A DNA stretch of 64,000 nucleotides. Source: Sulfurimonas sp. (GTDB lineage: Bacteria; Campylobacterota; Campylobacteria; Campylobacterales; Sulfurimonadaceae). The notes under the pieces were generated by a model that saw only the letters and a list, made by a program, of their open reading frames with translations, ran no database searches and was not told the origin of the DNA. The DNA is taken from NCBI GenBank assembly GCA_021648465.1, contig JAKISR010000001.1:1-64000 (forward strand). Reading direction: 5' to 3'. Position numbers and translations under genes: made by a program. This document shows positions 20,289-28,627 of this stretch, one piece after another (position 1 is the stretch's first letter; each line of letters begins with the position of its first letter).

Positions 20289-21355
20289 TGAAAACATACA
20301 AAATTGCATTAATTAAAGGTGATGGTATTGGTCCTGAAATTATTGAAGAAGCTGTAAAAGTTTTAGATGCTGTTGCTTCATGTTTTGATTTTGATTTTGA
20401 ATATGAAGAGGCTCTTATGGGTGGTTGTGCTTATGATATTACAGGTGACCCGCTACCAAAAGAGACTATTAACATCTCTTTAAATAGTGATGCTGTCCTT
20501 TTTGGTGCAATAGGTGGATCAAAATGGGATTCACTTCCTCGTGAAAAAAGACCAGAAAGTGGGCTTTTAAAATTTCGTAAGGAGCTTGGTGTTTATGCGA
20601 ACCTTCGTCCAGCTGTTGTTTATGATGAACTAATAAATGCATCTTCATTAAAACCTGAAATCATCATGGGTGTTGATATTATGGTTATTCGTGAGCTTAT
20701 CGGTGGTATATATTTTGGTGAACCAAAGGGTCGTACAGAAGATAAGGGTTGGAACACTATGGTTTACACAAGAATGGAGATAGAGCGTATTGCACACCAA
20801 GCATTTAAAATTGCACAAAAAAGAGATAAGAGAGTATGTTCAATTGATAAAGCAAATGTTTTAGATGTATCACAATTATGGCGTGATGTAGTAACTGAGA
20901 TTTCAAAACAGTACCCAGATGTAGAGTTATCTCATATGTATGTTGATAATGCTGCAATGCAGTTGATATTAAATCCAAGACAATTTGATGTAATGCTTAC
21001 AGGGAATATTTTTGGTGATATTTTAAGTGATGAAGCATCAATGCTTTGTGGTTCTATTGGACTACTTCCATCTGCTTCAGTTGGTGAAAAAATAGGTGTT
21101 TATGAACCTATTCATGGTTCAGCTCCAGATATTGCAGGTCAAGGCATAGCTAATCCAATTGCCACCATAGCATCTGCTTCAATGATGCTCAAACATGCTC
21201 TTAGTGAAAATGCTGCGGCCAAAAAGATAGATAATGCAATTAAAAGAACACTAAAAGAGGGCTATAGAACAAAGGATTTAGCTCAATATGATGCTAAAGA
21301 GGTTTGTTCAACTAGTGAAATGGGCTCAATAATAGCTAATTATGCAGCGAAATGA
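20288..21355 (+). CDS. leuB: 3-isopropylmalate dehydrogenase
   Basis: NAD-dependent oxidative decarboxylase of the leucine pathway. Key stretches: [12 protein letters not shown], the substrate Arg regions LRPAVVY and [25 protein letters not shown], and the NAD-binding [18 protein letters not shown]. 355 residues, standard. It overlaps the next gene by 4 nt (ATGA). Confidence 0.97.
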   Translation: MKTYKIALIKGDGIGPEIIEEAVKVLDAVASCFDFDFEYEEALMGGCAYDITGDPLPKETINISLNSDAVLFGAIGGSKWDSLPREKRPESGLLKFRKELGVYANLRPAVVYDELINASSLKPEIIMGVDIMVIRELIGGIYFGEPKGRTEDKGWNTMVYTRMEIERIAHQAFKIAQKRDKRVCSIDKANVLDVSQLWRDVVTEISKQYPDVELSHMYVDNAAMQLILNPRQFDVMLTGNIFGDILSDEASMLCGSIGLLPSASVGEKIGVYEPIHGSAPDIAGQGIANPIATIASASMMLKHALSENAAAKKIDNAIKRTLKEGYRTKDLAQYDAKEVCSTSEMGSIIANYAAK

Positions 21356-21600
21356 AAACATTAACTTTAGCAAATATCTATGAACTTCAGGGCTTAAAAG
21401 AAGAAGCTTTAGAAATTTATAAAGAAATTTTAAAAAAAGATTCTTCAAAGAATGATGCAAAAATTGCTATAAAAAGATTATCAGGTATGAGAAAAGATTT
21501 TTTAAATGTAAATACACAAATGAAAGATTTTTTTTTAAAATTAGATAGTGATGTTGAGTTTATTGAATTTGAAAGGTGGTTATTAAAATTATGGAATTAA
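21352..21600 (+). CDS. Small TPR-like protein
   Basis: 82 residues, of which residues 5-40 ([20 protein letters not shown], then [18 protein letters not shown]) read as one tetratricopeptide-type helix pair plus a third helix. No signal peptide. It overlaps leuB by 4 nt and the CiaD-like gene by about 10 nt. Function unknown; small TPR proteins usually act as adaptors, and a partnership with the next gene product is plausible because both are kept between leuB and purU. Confidence 0.7.
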   Translation: MKTLTLANIYELQGLKEEALEIYKEILKKDSSKNDAKIAIKRLSGMRKDFLNVNTQMKDFFLKLDSDVEFIEFERWLLKLWN

Positions 21601-21971
21601 AAGATGTAATACTCTCTACATTAGCGGAAATGGAAGATATAAAATCTATCAACAATGATTCAAGTTTAAATAAAAAAATTAAAAAAACAACTAAAGAAAA
21701 TATTGCAAATAAGCCAAAACTAAAAACAAAATTACAAAAGAATGAACTTACTTCTGAAATTATACTTAAAAATGAAGATGGGCAAAGTATAGATAGTGAA
21801 CTTCACTTTTTAACATCAATGAAAGAAAGGATGCTTGTTCTATTTGAAGGTTTTCAAGCACCAAATAATACAAATATAGAAGCAAAAATCGATATGACTT
21901 TAAATTTTTTAGAGTATATTCTTGTTACTATTGATATAAGACTTAAAGAGCTAGAAGAAGGGAAAGCTTAA
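21591..21971 (+). CDS. CiaD-like domain protein
   Basis: 126 residues: an N-terminal helix ([17 protein letters not shown]), a lysine/threonine-rich disordered linker, and a C-terminal domain with ERMLVLFEGFQ and MTLNFLEYILVTIDIRLKEL. From memory this C-terminal pattern matches the Campylobacter invasion antigen D family, and the position just before purU is also close to that in C. jejuni, where ciaD, cca and purU are neighbours. In C. jejuni CiaD is a secreted effector; in a free-living organism its role must be something older. The frame opens at a GTG at 21576, but the ATG at 21591 fits the homologous N-terminus better. Confidence 0.6.
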   Translation: MELKDVILSTLAEMEDIKSINNDSSLNKKIKKTTKENIANKPKLKTKLQKNELTSEIILKNEDGQSIDSELHFLTSMKERMLVLFEGFQAPNNTNIEAKIDMTLNFLEYILVTIDIRLKELEEGKA

Positions 21972-22807
21972 TGGCTCAGTATAGAGTACTTATAGATGCA
22001 AATGATGAAAAAGGTTTAGTTCATAAAATATCTACTCTATTTTATAATAAAGATTTAAATATACTCTCAAATAATGAGTTTGTTGATAGAGAAAATAATA
22101 AATTTTTTATGAGAAGTGTTGTTGATGGAGAGATAGAATATTTAGATTTAAAAGAATCTTTGTCTAAAGTTTTACCAAACAATGTAAATATTGAAGTAAT
22201 TAAACCCCAAAAGAAAAATATAATTATAATGGTAACAAAAGAGATGCATGCACTTGGAGATATTTTAATTCGCCATGAAGCAGGAGAACTTGAGGCAAAT
22301 ATTTTATGTGTAATATCAAATTATAGTGATTTAAAATCACTTGTTAGTAAGTTTGATATCCCATTTGTAACAATATCGCATGTAGGTTTAGATAGAGTAG
22401 AACATGAAAATAAAATTTTAGATTGTTTATCTCGATATAAAGATATTGACTATATTGTTTTAGCTAAATATATGAGGATATTAACCCCTGGATTCGTAGA
22501 ACAATATGAAGATAAAATAATTAATATCCATCACTCTTTTTTACCAGCATTTATAGGGGCAAATCCATATAAACAGGCTTTTGATAGAGGCGTTAAAATC
22601 ATTGGAGCAACATCTCACTTTGTAAATAACAACCTTGATGAGGGTCCAATTATTGCTCAAGAAGTGATTCATGTAGATCACGCATATGGATGGAGAGATA
22701 TGCAACGGTCTGGTCGTAATGTAGAAAAAATTGTTCTCTCTAGTGCTTTAAAATTAGCACTAGAAGATAGAATTTTTGTATATGCGAATAAAACTGTAAT
22801 CTTTTAA
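21971..22807 (+). CDS. purU: Formyltetrahydrofolate deformylase
   Basis: Hydrolyses 10-formyl-THF to formate and THF, balancing one-carbon pools. An N-terminal ACT domain (about residues 1-80) precedes the hydrolase domain with IINIHHSFLPAFIGANPY, ATSHFVNNNLDEGPIIAQE (catalytic Asp/His set). 278 residues, typical. Overlaps its neighbours by one base at each end (TAATG), so it is tightly coupled in the leuD operon. Confidence 0.95.
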   Translation: MAQYRVLIDANDEKGLVHKISTLFYNKDLNILSNNEFVDRENNKFFMRSVVDGEIEYLDLKESLSKVLPNNVNIEVIKPQKKNIIIMVTKEMHALGDILIRHEAGELEANILCVISNYSDLKSLVSKFDIPFVTISHVGLDRVEHENKILDCLSRYKDIDYIVLAKYMRILTPGFVEQYEDKIINIHHSFLPAFIGANPYKQAFDRGVKIIGATSHFVNNNLDEGPIIAQEVIHVDHAYGWRDMQRSGRNVEKIVLSSALKLALEDRIFVYANKTVIF

Positions 22808-23280
22808 TGTCTTTTAATTTAGTTTTAGTAAATCCTCAAATACCAAATAACACTGGTGCAATAGGACGTCTTTGTGTAAATGCAGGAGTGAGTTTGCATA
22901 TAATTAAACCAATAGCTTTTGATATAGATGAAAAAGCTGTAAGACGCGCTGGACTTGATTATTGGGAAAAACTTGATTTACATGTATGGGAATCAATTGA
23001 TGATTTTTTTGATAATAACGAAATTAAAGATAACGCATATTTTGCTACTACTAAAACAGATAAACCGTACTTTGATGTAAAGTTTAAAGAGGGTGATTTT
23101 ATATTTTTTGGAAGTGAGACAGCTGGAATTCCAGAGGATATTTTAAATAAATATAAAGAGCAAAATATCACAATTCCAATGACTAAAGAAGGAAGAAGTC
23201 TTAACTTAGCAATAAGTACAGGAATAGTACTTTATGATGCTATTAGGCAAAATTACAATACATTTAAGGAAAACATATGA
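22807..23280 (+). CDS. trmL: tRNA (cytidine(34)-2'-O)-methyltransferase
   Basis: SPOUT-fold enzyme that 2'-O-methylates the wobble base of certain tRNA-Leu. The SpoU motifs are clear: PQIPNNTGAIGRLC (motif 1), FFGSETAGIP (motif 2) and RSLNLAISTGIVLYDAIRQ (motif 3). At 157 residues it is the minimal TrmL form without an extra RNA-binding domain. The start overlaps purU (TAATG) and the stop overlaps a small membrane protein gene (ATGA). Confidence 0.92.
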   Translation: MSFNLVLVNPQIPNNTGAIGRLCVNAGVSLHIIKPIAFDIDEKAVRRAGLDYWEKLDLHVWESIDDFFDNNEIKDNAYFATTKTDKPYFDVKFKEGDFIFFGSETAGIPEDILNKYKEQNITIPMTKEGRSLNLAISTGIVLYDAIRQNYNTFKENI

Positions 23281-23453
23281 ACCCAGTTGTTGATACTATA
23301 ATGCTAATACTATTTTTATTATTTATGGTTTTTATATTTGTTGGATACCATAAATCAAAAGTAAAACAAAGAGAAGCTGAAGAAAAAAGAGTCAAAGTCA
23401 AAGATTTAGAAGTAAGTTCAGATAATTCAAATGAATCCAATAAAAGCATATAA
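23277..23453 (+). CDS. Small single-pass membrane protein (58 aa)
   Basis: A short gene whose ATG overlaps the trmL stop (ATGA). The 58-residue product has one hydrophobic segment at about residues 7-23 (TIMLILFLLFMVFIFVG) and a charged, Lys/Glu-rich then Ser/Asn-rich tail. The tight overlap and the clean membrane-plus-tail layout argue that it is real. Family unknown. Confidence 0.6.
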   Translation: MNPVVDTIMLILFLLFMVFIFVGYHKSKVKQREAEEKRVKVKDLEVSSDNSNESNKSI

Positions 23454-23485
23454 ATTAATATACGGGCATCTCTAAATTTAAGCTT

Positions 23486-23560
23486 TTAAAAAAATTTCTC
23501 TGCCCAAAATTCAATGCTTTCTTCAAATTTATCCAATACATTTTTTACAATTATTATCAT
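23486..23560 (-). CDS. Possible tiny peptide (24 aa)
   Basis: A minus-strand frame with an excellent ribosome site (AAAGGATTCGAA before ATG) encodes 24 residues, MIIIVKNVLDKFEESIEFWA and four more, an amphipathic acidic/aromatic helix. It lies in the 251 nt gap between the trmL operon and the S24 repressor. It could be a leader or toxin-like peptide, or chance. Confidence 0.3.
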   Translation of the reverse strand: MIIIVKNVLDKFEESIEFWAEKFF

Positions 23561-23704
23561 TTCGAATCCTTTAATTAATTTTTAAATATTACATATAAAT
23601 TTAGATAAATGTAATAAATATTGCATTTTGTCATATTTTTTTTGACTTAATAGTAAAAAACTATTATAATTTGAAATATTTTAAGTTTAATCAGAGGAAA
23701 AATC

Positions 23705-24364
23705 ATGAAAACATTTTTAGAAGTTGTTGAAGAGATTAAAAGTATAGTTTCTACTGAGTTTAGTGGTAAAAAAATATTTGACAAAGATGTGGCAGATGTA
23801 CTTGGTGTTACTCAAATGAATTTTGCAACTATGAAAAAAAGAAATAAAATTCCTTTTGGTGAACTTTTAGATTTTTGTGCAACAAAATCTATCTCTATTA
23901 ACTGGATACTTTATGGTCAATCTCCAGAGAGTTTAGTAGATGCCACAAATAAATTTTTTATGATTAAGTATTTTGAAGATGTTAATGCTAGTGCAGGTGG
24001 TGGTGCAAATAGTGATTTTGATGAGCCAAATGAGGTTGAAATTCCGCATGCTTTTGTGCAAATGCTTGGTGGTAAAAATGAGATAAAGCACATAGAAGCT
24101 ATAAATGTTTCAGGCGACTCAATGGAACCAATATTTTCATATAATGATATAGTTTTTATAAATAGAAATAAAACTGATTTGCAAAGAGGTGGAATTTTTA
24201 CCATAAGAACTGAAGCTGGACTATTTATAAAAAGAGTTCAAAAGAGAATAGATGGTAAAATTGATATCATATCTGACAATAATACATACTCAACCCAAAC
24301 TCTTGAATTAAGTGAGGTAGAAGTGATAGGTAGAGTTGTTAGTAGATTTGGTGATATTTATTAA
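23705..24364 (+). CDS. S24/LexA-type self-cleaving transcriptional repressor (CI-like)
   Basis: A 219-residue regulator with an N-terminal phage-CI-type helix-turn-helix (about residues 24-72: KDVADVLGVTQMNFATMKKR) and a C-terminal S24 peptidase domain. Catalytic Ser139 in GDSMEP and Lys176 in FIKRVQ are 37 residues apart, the same spacing as in LexA, and an Ala97-Gly98 pair (ASAGGG) is a candidate self-cleavage site. No other phage gene is near, so it is a chromosomal regulator. It begins 9 nt ahead of an NlpC/P60 lipoprotein gene. Strong GAGG ribosome site. Confidence 0.88.
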   Translation: MKTFLEVVEEIKSIVSTEFSGKKIFDKDVADVLGVTQMNFATMKKRNKIPFGELLDFCATKSISINWILYGQSPESLVDATNKFFMIKYFEDVNASAGGGANSDFDEPNEVEIPHAFVQMLGGKNEIKHIEAINVSGDSMEPIFSYNDIVFINRNKTDLQRGGIFTIRTEAGLFIKRVQKRIDGKIDIISDNNTYSTQTLELSEVEVIGRVVSRFGDIY

Positions 24365-24373
24365 AGGTTTTAA

Positions 24374-25813
24374 ATGAAATACGTATTTATAATACTAGTA
24401 ACTATTTTACTTGTTGGTTGTTCAGTTAAAAATACAGAATCAATTAAAAATGAAATTTCTAAGGAAGAGTTAAAAACTAAAGAAATAAAAAAAGAAGTTT
24501 TTGTTGATGAAAATTTAACTAAAGTTAAAACAGAGAATGATGCAATTGAAAATTTTGTATATGAGATAGAACAAGAAAGCATAGAGATATATGATTTAGT
24601 TACAATTCCCCAAGATGTAAGGTATTTTTTAAACAATATTCCTTATGAAGTTTTTTCATACGATATTCAAAAAAAATATGAAAAAAAATATTTTAATATT
24701 TGGAATATAGATAGCCCAAAGATGAGTTTAAAGTCTGTAAAATGGCCATTTGCAGTATATAGAGTTGGAAAAAGTTATGGAGAAAATCTTAAACTTATAA
24801 AACAAAACTTTTTTGATGAAATGATGAAGAATTCAAATTATAAGGCGTATTCAACTTTAAATAAAAAAGCTGTTGTTTTACGAAACGCAAATATAAGAGC
24901 TTTTCCTACAAATAGACCACTACTTAAAGACCCTTTACTCGCTGGAGAAGGGTTTCCATTTGATTATTTACAAAATAGCTCTATATCAGCTAACAAACCT
25001 CTCTTTATTTCACACTATTCAAAAAATAGAGAATGGGTTCATGTTTTTAGTAGTTTTGCATTTGGATGGGTTAAAGCTAATGAACTTGTAATAATAGATG
25101 ATAAAGATAGCCAACAGTGGCAAAAAGCCCAACAAATTAAAATTATAAAAGAGGGTGTTTCTATATATGATGATACAGGAGAGTTTTTATTTAAAACTAA
25201 AATAGGGATGATGTTTGCTTTAGTATCAGAAGATGAAGATTCATATACAGCGTTGATAGCTTCATCTCAAAAGGGTAGTGAACCGTTATACAATAAATCA
25301 AAAATATCAAAAGCAATAGCTAGTAAAGATGTTTTAATGCTCAATAGAGAAAATTTAGAAAATATTATAAATGAAGTTGCAAAAACAAACTATGGTTGGG
25401 GTGGAATGTATGAGCAACGAGACTGTTCTTCAATGCTAAGAGACTTATTTGCGCCTTTTGGCATTTGGCTTCCTAGAAACTCATCACAACAAAGTAAAAT
25501 AGGTAAAGTTATAAGTTTTAAAGGGATGAGTGATGAAGAGAAAGTAGAAACTATTAAAAATAAAGCCATACCTTTTGAAACATTATTATACAAAAGAGGG
25601 CATATTGCTCTTTATGTTGGTACTTACGATGATGAAATAGTTATTTTTCATAACACATGGGGAATCAAAACAACAAAAGATGGTGTAGACGGTAGGATTA
25701 TAATAGGGAGGCCAGTTTTTAGTAGTTTAAATTTAGGTAGTTATCAAAATTATTATAATGAAGAATCGGGAATACTTAAAAATTTAAAAAGTATGAATAT
25801 TTTAACTAGATAG
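24374..25813 (+). CDS. NlpC/P60 lipoprotein with SH3 domains (cell-wall peptidase)
   Basis: A 479-residue lipoprotein; the lipobox LVGC places the acylated Cys at 16. The order resembles the N_NLPC_P60, SH3, SH3, NlpC/P60 family: an N-terminal helical part (TIPQDVRYFLNNIP), SH3-like strands between about 170 and 320, then the peptidase with Cys351 (RDCSSMLRD), His410 (RGHIALYVG) and a further His426 (FHNTWG). It probably trims peptidoglycan peptide stems in the periplasm. It follows the S24 repressor by 9 nt, which implies shared transcription. Confidence 0.88.
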   Translation: MKYVFIILVTILLVGCSVKNTESIKNEISKEELKTKEIKKEVFVDENLTKVKTENDAIENFVYEIEQESIEIYDLVTIPQDVRYFLNNIPYEVFSYDIQKKYEKKYFNIWNIDSPKMSLKSVKWPFAVYRVGKSYGENLKLIKQNFFDEMMKNSNYKAYSTLNKKAVVLRNANIRAFPTNRPLLKDPLLAGEGFPFDYLQNSSISANKPLFISHYSKNREWVHVFSSFAFGWVKANELVIIDDKDSQQWQKAQQIKIIKEGVSIYDDTGEFLFKTKIGMMFALVSEDEDSYTALIASSQKGSEPLYNKSKISKAIASKDVLMLNRENLENIINEVAKTNYGWGGMYEQRDCSSMLRDLFAPFGIWLPRNSSQQSKIGKVISFKGMSDEEKVETIKNKAIPFETLLYKRGHIALYVGTYDDEIVIFHNTWGIKTTKDGVDGRIIIGRPVFSSLNLGSYQNYYNEESGILKNLKSMNILTR

Positions 25814-25821
25814 TTGAGTTA

Positions 25822-26127
25822 TTATGCTTTTACATCCAAAAGTGTACCGAAAATCTCGTCTTGAGTTTTAATTGCTGCTACATTAAAAGCAATCGCATTT
25901 TGTGCAATAATTTGATCTGGAATTTCTTTTGATATGTCTGTTTGACTATTAAGTGAGCCATTGTCATCAGCTTTAATATTGTGTGCTGACACAGAACTTC
26001 CGTTATCAGATATTCTTGTATCACTTGGCCTAAAAGCATCAGTATTTACATTTGCAATATTATTTGCACTTGTATTTAACATGGTTTGATGAGCTTGAAT
26101 TGATGAAATATTGTTAGACACATTCAT
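25822..26127 (-). CDS. Mini flagellar rod/hook-type protein
   Basis: Only 101 residues, with the N-terminal rod signature (QTMLNTSANNIANVNTDAF, about residues 14-32) and a C-terminal flagellar-type helix (IIAQNAIAFNVAAIKTQDEI). The large central domain of FlgE/FlgF/FlgG/FlgC is missing. It stands alone, convergent with the NlpC/P60 gene, with a perfect AAGGAG ribosome site. It may be a rod adaptor, a capping or export-related protein. No frameshift or neighbouring remnant suggests a pseudogene. Confidence 0.75.
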   Translation of the reverse strand: MNVSNNISSIQAHQTMLNTSANNIANVNTDAFRPSDTRISDNGSSVSAHNIKADDNGSLNSQTDISKEIPDQIIAQNAIAFNVAAIKTQDEIFGTLLDVKA

Positions 26128-26293
26128 GTATAACTCCTTGCTTGTACTAATTATATATAGATAAAGCTAAAAATAGGTTTATTTATATAAAGTAATTTTA
26201 TAGTTGTATAATACAATTAAAAGCACTTCTAAAAACTTCCCGTAGTCGCAGAAGAGTTTTGCAAAAAAGTCTAATATATTTCTAAGGAAAAAA

Positions 26294-27064
26294 ATGCAAA
26301 TAATATTATTAAAAATTGTATTAGTATTAAGTATTTTAACTTCATTATCAAATGCTCAATGCATGAATAAAAAATTAAATGTTGAAAATACTATTAGAAC
26401 CGCTATTTTGTGCGAACCATTAAATTTAATATCTTCTATGCCTTTAGTTTTAGTATATCATGGACGAGGAGGAAGTGCTAAGGGTATGTTTGGTACTGCT
26501 TTGCATAAAGAATGGCCTGAAGCATTAGTACTGTATATGGATGGATTAAAAGGTAATCCAGCACCTTATGACCCAAAAGGAAAAAGAGCAGGATGGCAAA
26601 TCAATACAGGTGATATGGGTGATCGTGATTTAAGATTTAGTGATGCAGTTTTAAAAGTTTTATTTAACAACTACAAGATAGATATTAAAAAAATCTTTGT
26701 AGTAGGTCATTCAAATGGCTCTAGTTTTGGAGCCTTGCTTTGGGCAACCAGTGGTGAGATGTTTAAAGGTTTTGCCTTTTCAGCTGCACAGGCTGGTACA
26801 CTTATAGGCCAAGTAAAATCAAATAATGTCTTTATGGCGATGGGTAGGAAAGATAATCTTATAAAATTTGACAGACAAAAGATGTCTATTAAGTACGCCA
26901 TAAATAGATTTGATATGACATTAGTAAAAGATATAAAAAAAAGTGTGAAATTATATAAAGATAAAAATGGTAAAAAATTACTTTCATACATACATGATGG
27001 TGGACATATTTGGCCTAAAGAGCAGACAAAAGATATAGTGATTTTTTTTAAGAGTTTAGATTAG
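26294..27064 (+). CDS. Secreted esterase of the PHB depolymerase / feruloyl esterase family
   Basis: A 256-residue alpha/beta hydrolase with a signal peptide (about residues 1-21). The oxyanion region is YHGRGGSAKGM, the nucleophile Ser140 is in GHSNGS, and the catalytic His238 is in GGHIWP. This matches the Esterase_phd/LpqC type, whose members cut short-chain esters, polyhydroxybutyrate oligomers or feruloyl esters. The true substrate cannot be told. Convergent with murJ. Confidence 0.82.
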   Translation: MQIILLKIVLVLSILTSLSNAQCMNKKLNVENTIRTAILCEPLNLISSMPLVLVYHGRGGSAKGMFGTALHKEWPEALVLYMDGLKGNPAPYDPKGKRAGWQINTGDMGDRDLRFSDAVLKVLFNNYKIDIKKIFVVGHSNGSSFGALLWATSGEMFKGFAFSAAQAGTLIGQVKSNNVFMAMGRKDNLIKFDRQKMSIKYAINRFDMTLVKDIKKSVKLYKDKNGKKLLSYIHDGGHIWPKEQTKDIVIFFKSLD

Positions 27065-27117
27065 ATTCTCAGCTTGAGATATAAAAAATATTTAAAAAAG
27101 TAGAGATAAAATAGTAT

Positions 27118-28572
27118 TTATAAAATATATTCACCAATAAAATCTTGAAAAATCAGAAGTATTACGGTAAATATAATACTAGCAACCAAAAGATAAACAG
27201 CTTTTCTACACAAAAAGATATTTAAAAAGTTTTTCACTCCAAATGCTTTGATAGTCAAACTAAAGCTTACAAAGCCACTGATAGTACCTGCAAGGGCTAA
27301 CCCACTTGCTCCCATAGGCGAGATTAGGGTTAGGGCAAATAGTATGTATGATGCTAGAGAGAAGGTTGCTATTTTTGCAGCACGTATTTGTTGTTCTTTT
27401 GCATAAAGCCAGAGTAAAAATAGTTTTTGCAATCCAAAAGGGATAAGTCCTATCATGTACATTTGTAGTACCATGGTTGTGTTTAGTGTGTCTCGTGTGT
27501 TAAAAGAGCCTCTCTCAAAAAGTAACCAAATTATCTCATGTGAAAGTATAAATCCACCGATAGCACTTGCTGTTAGTAAAAATGCTAAAAACCAAAAAGC
27601 ACGTTGTAAAAACTCTAGTGCTTTAGTTTTATCTTTATCTTTTATATATCTTGCTATGCGAGGAAAAATGGCTATAGCAGTTGCAATGGCAAAAAGAGCT
27701 AACGGAAGTTGAAATATACGGTTTGCGTAGTATAGGTAGCTGATAGAACCACTTACTAAAAAAGAAGCTAAAAAAGTGTCTAAAAATGCACTAGCTTGTG
27801 GTGTTGAGTTTCCCCAAATTGCAGGAAAAAACTGTTTTTTAAATCTTTTTGTTTCTTCTTTTACTTTTATAGATTTTGTTTTTAGATATTTAAAACCGCC
27901 GAATGCTACTTTATGAAGTCCTAGTTTATATATGGCAAGTATATGCACCGCTAATTGTAAAATACCACCAACAACTACACCAAAACTTAGATAATAAACT
28001 ATTTCAGCATTACTTTTATCTTGTGATAGATAAAGAGCTAAAATGAGTGAGATATTTAGAAGTGCAGTTGAGAATGCTGATGTTGCAAAGTGGTGTTTGT
28101 ATTGTAAAATTGTACTAAAAAAAGTCACCGCGAAGATTAGTGGAAGATACCAAAAGTTTATGGCAACGTATACCGAAGCAATCTCTATGGTTTTATCATC
28201 AAAACCTACCGCTATGGCTTTTGTGGCTAGTGCTGGTAAAAGATTTACAAATAGGGCGATGATTAGTATAACAGAGAAAAAAATTATAAAAATATTTGCT
28301 GAAAAAACAGACCTATTTTTTGAAGAAGCAAAGGCTGGTATAAAAACTTGTGTAAAGGCTCCTTCTGCGAAAATTCTTCGAAAAAGGTTAGGAAGCTTAA
28401 AGGCGATGAAAAATATATCGCTATATATATTTGCACCAAGTGCTGATGCTGTGAGTAAATCTCTAAAAAAACCTAAAATTCTTGAGATTAAAATTCCAAA
28501 ACTATTGGTAAAAATTGCTTTAAACATGGGCTTCTTTAGAGATTTATTTTTACTTTTACGAAAGTTTAACAA
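27118..28572 (-). CDS. murJ: Lipid II flippase MurJ
   Basis: A MOP-superfamily exporter with about 14 membrane helices that flips lipid II for peptidoglycan synthesis. N-terminal SFGILISRILGFFRDLLTA and LPNLFRRIFAEGAFTQVFIP are the standard MurJ signatures with the conserved Arg residues; WGNSTPQASAFLDTF lies mid-protein. 484 residues. Divergent from FapA with a 55 nt gap. ddl and murF are close on the other strand. Confidence 0.95.
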   Translation of the reverse strand: MLNFRKSKNKSLKKPMFKAIFTNSFGILISRILGFFRDLLTASALGANIYSDIFFIAFKLPNLFRRIFAEGAFTQVFIPAFASSKNRSVFSANIFIIFFSVILIIALFVNLLPALATKAIAVGFDDKTIEIASVYVAINFWYLPLIFAVTFFSTILQYKHHFATSAFSTALLNISLILALYLSQDKSNAEIVYYLSFGVVVGGILQLAVHILAIYKLGLHKVAFGGFKYLKTKSIKVKEETKRFKKQFFPAIWGNSTPQASAFLDTFLASFLVSGSISYLYYANRIFQLPLALFAIATAIAIFPRIARYIKDKDKTKALEFLQRAFWFLAFLLTASAIGGFILSHEIIWLLFERGSFNTRDTLNTTMVLQMYMIGLIPFGLQKLFLLWLYAKEQQIRAAKIATFSLASYILFALTLISPMGASGLALAGTISGFVSFSLTIKAFGVKNFLNIFLCRKAVYLLVASIIFTVILLIFQDFIGEYIL

Positions 28573-28627
28573 ATATTTGATTAAAATGTAGTGTTTAATT
28601 TTAAAATTTAAGTTATGGATATTTTAA

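Noticed and set aside
23705..25813. Prophage remnant suspected because of the CI-like repressor
   Set aside because: No integrase, structural or lysis genes and no att-like repeats are nearby; neighbours are ordinary chromosomal genes.
26236..26265. Weak hairpin AAAACTTC ... GAAGAGTTTT before the esterase gene
   Set aside because: Pairing needs a bulge and a wobble pair; not above what is expected by chance.
27067..27079. Small TCTCA-GCT-TGAGA hairpin between the esterase and murJ
   Set aside because: Only five base pairs and no T-run; too weak to call a terminator.
28043..28591. 182-codon plus-strand frame opposite murJ
   Set aside because: murJ has clear family motifs over its whole length and the antisense frame shows none; long antisense frames are common opposite hydrophobic genes.
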